Assembly: GCA_036377675.1 (NCBI GenBank)
Contig: DASUXY010000061.1
Coordinates: forward strand, 1-11,024
DNA from: DASUXY01 sp036377675
Lineage (GTDB): Bacteria; Bacillota; Bacilli; Bacillales; Amphibacillaceae
DNA length: 11,024 nucleotides
Direction: 5' to 3'
Part shown: piece after piece, positions 6,400-11,024 of the stretch
Position numbering within the stretch: the first letter of the stretch is position 1
Layout: every line of letters starts with the position of its first letter
Notes under the pieces: model-generated
Databases searched by the model: none
Told to the model about the DNA's origin: nothing
What the model saw: the letters and a program-made list of their open reading frames with translations, nothing else
Program-made: the position numbers and the translations under genes

Positions 6400-6879
6400 A
6401 TGGCCGATCAAAAAAAGAAAAATTTACCACCTGAAGCACAAGAATATCAATCCTTTCAAGAAAAGAGAAACACAAAACAACCACTTCTTAAAAACTGTCT
6501 CAAAGCTTTTTTTGTTGGGGGGTTTATTTGTTTAATTGGCCAATTCATTACTACATTTTATATCCATTTTTTTGATTTTACTGAACAGACAGCTGGCAAT
6601 CCGACCGTTGCCACATTAATTTTTATTACGATGTTATTAACAGGATTCGGTGTGTATGATCGAATTGGCCAATTTGCTGGCGCAGGATCAAGCGTCCCTG
6701 TTACTGGATTTGGTAATTCGGTCATATCTGCCGCTATTGAACATCGTACGGAAGGATTTGTACTAGGCGTTGGAGGGAACATGTTTAAATTAGCTGGTTC
6801 TGTCATATTGTTCGGTGTTTTCTCTGCATTTGTCATCGCCCTTATTAAAACAATTCTCATTCAATGGGGTGGGTTCTAA
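6400..6879 (+). CDS. spoVAC: Stage V sporulation protein AC (SpoVAC)
   Basis: Inner spore membrane component of the channel that carries Ca-dipicolinic acid into the developing spore and releases it in germination; the B. subtilis protein behaves as a mechanosensitive channel. The 159 residues begin with a charged cytosolic segment (1-33). Membrane helices follow at about 36-56, 69-88 and 131-154. The family-defining loop QFAGAGSSVPVTGFGNS (91-107) is intact. The same motif recurs in SpoVAEb three genes along (FAGAGATVPITSFGNS), showing that the two are paralogues of the SpoVAC/SpoVAEB family. RBS AAAGAGTGA precedes the ATG. The stop overlaps the spoVAD start by one base (TAATG), implying translational coupling. 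Confidence 0.96.
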   Translation: MADQKKKNLPPEAQEYQSFQEKRNTKQPLLKNCLKAFFVGGFICLIGQFITTFYIHFFDFTEQTAGNPTVATLIFITMLLTGFGVYDRIGQFAGAGSSVPVTGFGNSVISAAIEHRTEGFVLGVGGNMFKLAGSVILFGVFSAFVIALIKTILIQWGGF

Positions 6880-7886
6880 TGTTAACTGGACATCGAACAT
6901 GGATTTTTGACCAACAACCTGTGATTATTTCAACAGCTACTGTTGGAGGGCCTATTGAAGCAAGAGGAAAAATACCGGAAGCTTTTGATATATTGCATGA
7001 TGATCTATGGCTCCAACAAGAATCCTTTGAAAAGGCACAGCAAATCATGATGGAAGAAGCTTGTCAACATGCCATAAAAAATAGCCCGATTGAAAAAGAG
7101 CAAGTAGAATTTTTTATAAGCGGGGATTTAATCAATCAAATTACACCGACAAGCTTTGCCGCACATACGATTGATATTCCTTTTTTTGGACTATTTAGTG
7201 CTTGTGCGACGTCCATGGAAAGTTTAGCTTTAGCCGCTTTAATGATCAATTGTAACGGAGCGAACTATATATTAAGTGGAACAGCAAGCCATAACGCTGC
7301 TACGGAAAAGCAATTTCGTTATCCAACAGAATATGGCGGACAAAAACCGCCAACTGCCCAATATACAGTCACTGGAGCGGGCTGTTGTCTCGTTGCTAAA
7401 CATGGAAAAGGACCACGAGTTACATCTGCAACGATTGGTAAAGTCGTTGATATGGGAATAACAGACCCTTTTAACATGGGGGCTGCTATGGCTCCAGCAG
7501 CAGTTGATACAATTATCGCTCATCTACAAGAGAGAAATGTTGATCCGTCATATTATGATTACATTGTGACCGGGGACCTCGGTCATGTCGGGAGAGAAAC
7601 ATCCATTGATTTATTACGTCAACGAGGATTTGATATCCAAGAAAATCAATATGTTGACTGTGGCTTGACTATTTATGGTGAAGACCAAGCTGTCTTATCA
7701 GGTGGAAGCGGTACAGCATGTTCTGCGGTTGGCGTTTATGGATATTATTTAAAACTGTTAGAAAATGGCAAGGCCCAACGGATACTGTCTGTAGCCACCG
7801 GTTCATTACATTCACCATTAAGCGTGCAACAAAAGAATTCGATTCCTTGCATTGCACACGCCGTATCTATTGAATCTGGGAGTTGA
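6879..7886 (+). CDS. spoVAD: Stage V sporulation protein AD (SpoVAD), dipicolinic acid-binding
   Basis: Peripheral, thiolase-fold SpoVA protein that binds dipicolinic acid and is needed for its uptake into spores. The 335 residues align along their length with the B. subtilis protein as I recall it. Landmarks are LTGHRTW (2-8), ISGDLINQ (80-87), SACATSME with Cys109 at the thiolase nucleophile position, SHNAATEKQFRYPTEYGGQK (137-156), GITDPFNMG..MAPAA (193-208), and CGLTIYGEDQ..GGSGTACSA (261-283). ATG 6879 was chosen because it begins the family N-terminus, overlaps the spoVAC stop and follows GGGGTGGG. An in-frame ATG at 6864 would add five residues. Followed after 6 bp by spoVAEb. Confidence 0.97.
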   Translation: MLTGHRTWIFDQQPVIISTATVGGPIEARGKIPEAFDILHDDLWLQQESFEKAQQIMMEEACQHAIKNSPIEKEQVEFFISGDLINQITPTSFAAHTIDIPFFGLFSACATSMESLALAALMINCNGANYILSGTASHNAATEKQFRYPTEYGGQKPPTAQYTVTGAGCCLVAKHGKGPRVTSATIGKVVDMGITDPFNMGAAMAPAAVDTIIAHLQERNVDPSYYDYIVTGDLGHVGRETSIDLLRQRGFDIQENQYVDCGLTIYGEDQAVLSGGSGTACSAVGVYGYYLKLLENGKAQRILSVATGSLHSPLSVQQKNSIPCIAHAVSIESGS

Positions 7887-7892
7887 TCATCC

Positions 7893-8243
7893 ATGATATA
7901 TTTTTGGGCATTTGTCGTTGGTGGATTGATTTGTGTCATTGGACAAATTATGTTTGACGTGTTTAAGCTGTCACCTGGACATACGTTAAGTATCCTCGTC
8001 GTCGCAGGAGCCATATTAGATGGATTCGGATGGTATGAACCGTTAATTGATTTTGCCGGGGCCGGCGCAACGGTACCGATTACCAGTTTTGGGAACTCAC
8101 TCGTCCACGGAGCCATGGCCGAAGCAGAAAAGCATGGCTTAATCGGTGTCATGACTGGGATGTTTGAAGTGACAAGCTCCGGAATCTCTGCAGCGATTAT
8201 ATTCGGAATGATTGGGGCTTTACTTTTCAAACCGAAAGGATGA
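7893..8243 (+). CDS. spoVAE: Stage V sporulation protein AEb (SpoVAEb)
   Basis: Third membrane part of the core SpoVAC-AD-AEb complex, required for dipicolinic acid movement across the spore inner membrane. The 116 residues hold helices at about 3-22, 32-50 and 94-112, with the conserved loop DFAGAGATVPITSFGNSL (53-70) and the C-terminal FKPKG typical of SpoVAEb. RBS CTGGGAG lies 9 bases before ATG 7893. spoVAA, spoVAB, spoVAEa and spoVAF of the full B. subtilis operon are absent, leaving the minimal C-D-E set also found in clostridia and in spoVA2mob. Confidence 0.95.
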   Translation: MIYFWAFVVGGLICVIGQIMFDVFKLSPGHTLSILVVAGAILDGFGWYEPLIDFAGAGATVPITSFGNSLVHGAMAEAEKHGLIGVMTGMFEVTSSGISAAIIFGMIGALLFKPKG

Positions 8244-8252
8244 ACATAACGA

Positions 8253-8287
8253 GAAGGAAGTAAGGATCGTTTTGTTACTATTCCTTC
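8253..8287 (+). other. Hairpin between spoVAEb and the second DUF1657 gene
   Basis: GAAGGAAGTAA (8253-8263) pairs with TTAC (8275-8278) and TTCCTTC (8281-8287), giving an 11-bp stem with a 2-base bulge around an 11-base loop. It ends about 20 bases before the RBS AGAAAGGAG of the next gene. It may be a processing or mRNA-stability element, or a second attenuator, though no clean T-run follows. Confidence 0.4.
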
Positions 8288-8322
8288 GTCATTATTTCTT
8301 GTTCACAGAAAGGAGCACTTTT

Positions 8323-8526
8323 ATGACCGTCGGATCTGACGTACGAACTTGCTTAGCAAACATTAAAAATATCGAAGCGACCTTAGAAACTTTATCTATG
8401 CAAACAAATGATCATGAAACGAAAAAAGCCTTAAACTCGGCCCACGATATGATGATACAAATAAAAAGTGACTTAACGGAGCAACTTCATAAGCTCATCA
8501 ATGAAGAACCACAATATAAACAATAA
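8323..8526 (+). CDS. DUF1657 protein 2 of the spoVA2-type operon
   Basis: A 67-residue polar, helical protein beginning MTVGSDVRTCLANIKNIEA and ending NEEPQYKQ. It aligns with the first-gene product over its whole length, sharing the MTVG start and the EEPQYK tail. Start ATG 8323 has AGAAAGGAG 7-8 bases upstream; a longer in-frame reading from 8212 would run over the end of spoVAEb and adds a hydrophobic stretch with no RBS, so I reject it. Function is unknown; its place between the channel genes and the 2Duf gene is the standard one for spoVA2-type operons. The tail motif EEPQYK is missing from the fused copy in 2Duf, which suggests that the free proteins use it for something the fusion does not need. 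Confidence 0.88.
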   Translation: MTVGSDVRTCLANIKNIEATLETLSMQTNDHETKKALNSAHDMMIQIKSDLTEQLHKLINEEPQYKQ

Positions 8527-8542
8527 GAAAGGACTATGATTG

Positions 8543-9409
8543 ATGCCTGAATTGCCTGACTGGATTATGATTATCGTAAGATCATTGATTTTGCTCATCG
8601 GACTTTTCTTCATCACCAAATGGCTCGGTAAAAAACAAATATCAGAATTAAATACGTTTGATTATATTTCCGGTATCGTTTTAGGGGGAATTGTCGCCAT
8701 TCATTCCAGCACATTACAATTTCCCCTCTATTATGCGCTGTTTGCGATGCTCATTTGGTTTAGTATTCCTCAACTTATCAAATTCATATCTTTAAAAAGC
8801 AAAACATTTCGTGATTATACGCAAGGAAAAAGTACAGTTATTATTCAAAATGGAAAGATAATGGAAGATAACTTAAAAAAGGAAGGCTATTCTACAGACG
8901 ACTTACTTCATCAGCTTCGTCGCAAAGATATTTTCAACGTAGCCGATGTTGAATTTGCCATTTTAGAACCTTCTGGATCCGTTAGTGTATTACCTAAAAA
9001 AGACCATCAGCCACCAACTGCGAAAGATTTAGGTTTACAATTAGCCCCTCATAAAGAACCACAAACTGTTATTATGGATGGAAAAGTACTATTAGAGCCA
9101 CTCGCCAACTTATCGTTAAATCCGACATGGCTTGAGACGGAACTCGAAAAACTAAATGTCAGTCTTGAAAACGTCTTCTTAGGCCAAGTTGATCACAACG
9201 GTCAGTTAACAGTCGATTTGTACGATGATCAATTAGCTGTCCCAAGTCCAACAGAAATGCCACTTTTGTTAGCGACGATGAAAAAATGTCAAGCTGATTT
9301 AGAGCTTTTCGCGCTTTCAACAAAAAATGAGCAGTCGAAACAAATGTATGAAAAAAATAGTCAACGGATGCAAGAGGCGATCAAACGTGTTGAACGGTAT
9401 TTAAAATAA
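8543..9409 (+). CDS. 2Duf protein: DUF421 (YetF-like) membrane domain fused to DUF1657
   Basis: A 288-residue protein. The N-terminus holds three membrane helices (about 7-25, 41-57, 62-83). Next come two small cytosolic subdomains of the YetF/DUF421 type: the pattern IQNGKIMEDNL..LLHQLRRKDIFNVADVEFAILEPSGSVSVLPK (101-152) is diagnostic. A DUF1657 module (about 240-286) ends it, close in sequence to the free copy at 5642 (FALSTKNEQSKQMYE against FALQTENKQAKQMYE). Proteins of this layout, called 2Duf, are in the spore inner membrane and are reported to be the main contributors to the wet-heat resistance conferred by spoVA2mob. The molecular mechanism is not settled; a more rigid or less permeable membrane has been proposed. 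ATG 8543 is preferred; a TTG at 8540 is equally in frame after AGAAAGGA. Last gene of the operon, ended by the hairpin at 9410. Confidence 0.93.
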   Translation: MPELPDWIMIIVRSLILLIGLFFITKWLGKKQISELNTFDYISGIVLGGIVAIHSSTLQFPLYYALFAMLIWFSIPQLIKFISLKSKTFRDYTQGKSTVIIQNGKIMEDNLKKEGYSTDDLLHQLRRKDIFNVADVEFAILEPSGSVSVLPKKDHQPPTAKDLGLQLAPHKEPQTVIMDGKVLLEPLANLSLNPTWLETELEKLNVSLENVFLGQVDHNGQLTVDLYDDQLAVPSPTEMPLLLATMKKCQADLELFALSTKNEQSKQMYEKNSQRMQEAIKRVERYLK

Positions 9410-9438
9410 CGAAGGTGTTTCCGAACAAAACACCTTCG
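9410..9438 (+). terminator. Terminator of the spoVA2-type operon (convergent)
   Basis: CGAAGGTGTTT (9410-9420) pairs perfectly over 11 bp with AAACACCTTCG (9428-9438) around a 7-base loop, starting directly after the 2Duf stop codon. CTTTC follows on +, and TTATTTT follows on -, so it probably ends the - strand dehydrogenase transcript as well. Confidence 0.85.
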
Positions 9439-9452
9439 CTTTCATGGAGCCA

Positions 9453-10433
9453 TCAATCAATTTGAATCGCTATTTTCCCAAACTGTTTATTTGCCTTAAG
9501 ATAATCAAACGCTGTTTGAATATCATCTAAAGAATAAACAGAATCAACGATAGGACGAGTATTGTACGTTTTTATATGGTTTAACATGTTTCGTAACTCT
9601 TCTCGAGAGCCCATCGTAGAGCCAACCAACTCATACTGTCCATAAAAAAACGCGCGTAAATCGAAGTCAACAACATCTTCAGTTGTTGCCCCAAACACAA
9701 CCATCCGTCCTCCATGTTTTAACACGTCCAATGATTGATTGAATGTTCTACGTCCTACACTATCAATGATTAAATCAATCGTTTCACCGTGCAATGCTAC
9801 ATTCCAATCCTCATTTGTATCGATGGCAACGTCTGCTCCGAGCTGCAACGCCAGTTTGCGTTTTTTCTCACTTCGCGATGTGACAATTACTTTTGCACCT
9901 ATGTTTTTTGCAAAAGATATTAAATACGTTGCTACACCACTTCCGGCTCCAGGGATAAAGACAGTACCTACTTTTGTAAGTTTTCCTTTCGTAAATAACG
10001 CGCGATAGGCTGTTAAAGCAGATAGGGAAAGTACACCTGCTTCCTCCCATGACAAATGAGTAGGCTTTTTCTCAACTTGCTCTTCGGAGATAACAATTTT
10101 TTCAGCAAATGTACCGTGATTAGGCATCCCTAAAATGTCAAAACCTTTCGGTGGAGCAGCACTATTTTCAAACCAACCGAGTGCAGGATTTACGATGACT
10201 TCATCGCCGATTTGAAAGCGAGTGACATCTTTTCCCATCTCTTCAATGACACCTGCTCCATCAGAACCTAAGATAAGTGCTTTTGCCTTATTTCCTCTTC
10301 GGTTTGGGATGTATAAATCCCGACGGTTTAACCCTGCCGTACGTAGGGCAACAACTACTTCTTTATCGCCAGCTACTCGTTCATCCATTTCTTTTAGCTT
10401 CAATGTTCCGTATTCATGTACAAATGCTTTCAT
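9453..10433 (-). CDS. Zinc-free medium-chain dehydrogenase/reductase, YogA-like (quinone oxidoreductase type)
   Basis: Predicted NAD(P)H-dependent oxidoreductase of the MDR superfamily, probably acting on quinones, enones or aldehydes; the natural substrate is unknown. From ATG 10433 it has 326 residues. The N-terminal GroES-like domain has AGLNRRDL (33-40) and LGSDGAGVIEEMG (55-67). The nucleotide-binding fold has IPGAGSGVATY (160-170) and VIVTSRSEKKR (182-192), where Ser-Arg after the second strand favours NADP. The four-cysteine structural zinc lobe is absent. Overall similarity is to B. subtilis YogA as I recall it. Three ATGs cluster at 10442, 10439 and 10433; the last was chosen because AAAGG (10447-10443) lies 9 bases before it and gives the common MKAF start. 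It follows the ArsA-like gene by 5 bp, so the two are cotranscribed. Confidence 0.9.
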   Translation of the reverse strand: MKAFVHEYGTLKLKEMDERVAGDKEVVVALRTAGLNRRDLYIPNRRGNKAKALILGSDGAGVIEEMGKDVTRFQIGDEVIVNPALGWFENSAAPPKGFDILGMPNHGTFAEKIVISEEQVEKKPTHLSWEEAGVLSLSALTAYRALFTKGKLTKVGTVFIPGAGSGVATYLISFAKNIGAKVIVTSRSEKKRKLALQLGADVAIDTNEDWNVALHGETIDLIIDSVGRRTFNQSLDVLKHGGRMVVFGATTEDVVDFDLRAFFYGQYELVGSTMGSREELRNMLNHIKTYNTRPIVDSVYSLDDIQTAFDYLKANKQFGKIAIQID

Positions 10434-10438
10434 ATCCA

Positions 10439-11024
10439 TCATCCTTTCAGTAAGCTGTTAGCTATTTTCAGCAAATGTCCTTCTTGTGTAATATCATGTA
10501 AAAAAAACGGTACGAATAATACGTTCCGATGTTGAAATTTCTTCGCAATCATTTGTAAATAATGTTGTTCGACTTTTTTCCGTTGCTTGAAAAAGGCACC
10601 TTCGTTTTGATCAGGTAGTACTTTATTCACAATTAATGTTTTTACATGGATGTCATATCTTTCAAGTAAGTGAAGTGATTTTTCTGTTTCTACAATCGAT
10701 AGACGCTCTGGATTGAGAACGAATATGAAAGAGGTCATGTCTTGGTTTAATAACATATGTCGCACGTTGGAAAATCTTTCTTGTCTCCATTGTAACACGC
10801 CATAAATAGGGTCCTTAATCGGTTCGCCATCATGTAAAAGCCGCGAATAACTTTCATTTGTTTTTTTGCGTTTTTTCAACAACCCCTCAATCCATATCCC
10901 CATTAATTCGGGTAAAGACAATAAGCGAATCGTATGCCCTGTCGGCGCCGTATCAAAAATAAGCTTATCAAAATGACCCGCTTCTTCCAAAATGACGGAC
11001 ACGAGTTTATCGAAAAGTGCAGCT
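10439..11024 (-). CDS. ArsA/Get3-family P-loop ATPase, partial (N-terminus outside the window)
   Basis: The reading frame stays open to the window edge, so the gene is cut there; 194 codons of the C-terminal part are visible. FDTAPTGHTIRLLSLPE near the start of the visible part is the signature of ArsA/Get3 ATPases (DTAPTGHT, Switch II region). Later VLNPERLSIVETEKSLHLLE and LIVNKVLPDQ correspond to the nucleotide-sensing segments of the same fold. The P-loop would lie upstream of the window. No cysteine occurs in the visible part, so neither the arsenite-binding cysteines of ArsA nor the CxxC of Get3 can be placed there. That argues against an arsenite pump and for the poorly known bacterial Get3-like group. 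Stop TGA 10441-10439 is followed at once by the YogA-like gene. Confidence 0.85.
   Translation of the reverse strand, partial: AALFDKLVSVILEEAGHFDKLIFDTAPTGHTIRLLSLPELMGIWIEGLLKKRKKTNESYSRLLHDGEPIKDPIYGVLQWRQERFSNVRHMLLNQDMTSFIFVLNPERLSIVETEKSLHLLERYDIHVKTLIVNKVLPDQNEGAFFKQRKKVEQHYLQMIAKKFQHRNVLFVPFFLHDITQEGHLLKIANSLLKG

Noticed and set aside
7745..8230. 161-codon open frame on the - strand
   Set aside because: It lies opposite spoVAD and spoVAEb, has low-complexity, proline- and asparagine-rich sequence, no RBS and no family resemblance; it is a shadow of the real genes.
8212..8322. Longer N-terminus for the second DUF1657 protein
   Set aside because: It would overlap spoVAEb and add a stretch absent from the other DUF1657 copies; the ATG at 8323 has an excellent RBS and matches the MTVG start of the first copy.
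1..11024. CRISPR array, tRNA, rRNA, phage or conjugation genes
   Set aside because: No regularly spaced repeats, no RNA gene signatures and no such protein motifs were seen on either strand.

Overview
The window looks like chromosomal DNA of a low-GC, endospore-forming Firmicute (Bacillaceae). It carries a SpoVA-type sporulation operon, Bacillus-style signal peptidase, KtrB/KtrD and YwpF-like proteins, strong AGGAGG-like ribosome binding sites and AT-rich intergenic DNA. No transposase, integrase, tRNA, rRNA or CRISPR array is visible. The species cannot be fixed from the sequence alone.

Left part (1-2725): an unexplained, partly structured 5' stretch leads to a type I signal peptidase gene on the + strand, which ends at a strong hairpin. 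Facing it on the - strand are a K+ uptake channel subunit gene of the KtrB/TrkH type and, downstream of that, a tiny hydrophobic ORF (27 residues, about 918-1001). The tiny ORF has a good RBS and resembles the small single-helix peptides that accompany K+ transporters.

Middle (2726-5461, - strand): moeA, moaA and a ywpF-like gene form a tight run. moeA and moaA are 4 bp apart and act at the start and end of molybdenum cofactor synthesis. The other Moco genes are not in the window.

Main feature (about 5580-9438, + strand): a seven-gene operon in the order DUF1657, YhcN/YlaJ-type lipoprotein, SpoVAC, SpoVAD, SpoVAEb, DUF1657, and a DUF421-DUF1657 fusion (the '2Duf' protein). This is the gene order of the spoVA2mob operon, known from mobile elements that greatly raise spore wet-heat resistance in Bacillus subtilis and relatives. 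A good match to a forespore sigma-G promoter lies just upstream, a hairpin after the first gene may act as an attenuator, and a perfect 11-bp hairpin ends the operon. SpoVAC, SpoVAD and SpoVAEb would form a dipicolinic acid channel complex in the spore inner membrane. 2Duf and the lipoprotein would act at the same membrane, and the small DUF1657 proteins are likely partners of unknown role.

Right part (9453-11024, - strand): a YogA-like NAD(P)H-dependent medium-chain dehydrogenase/reductase lies directly downstream of the C-terminal two-thirds or so of an ArsA/Get3-type ATPase, which is cut by the window edge. Both converge on the spoVA2 operon terminator.
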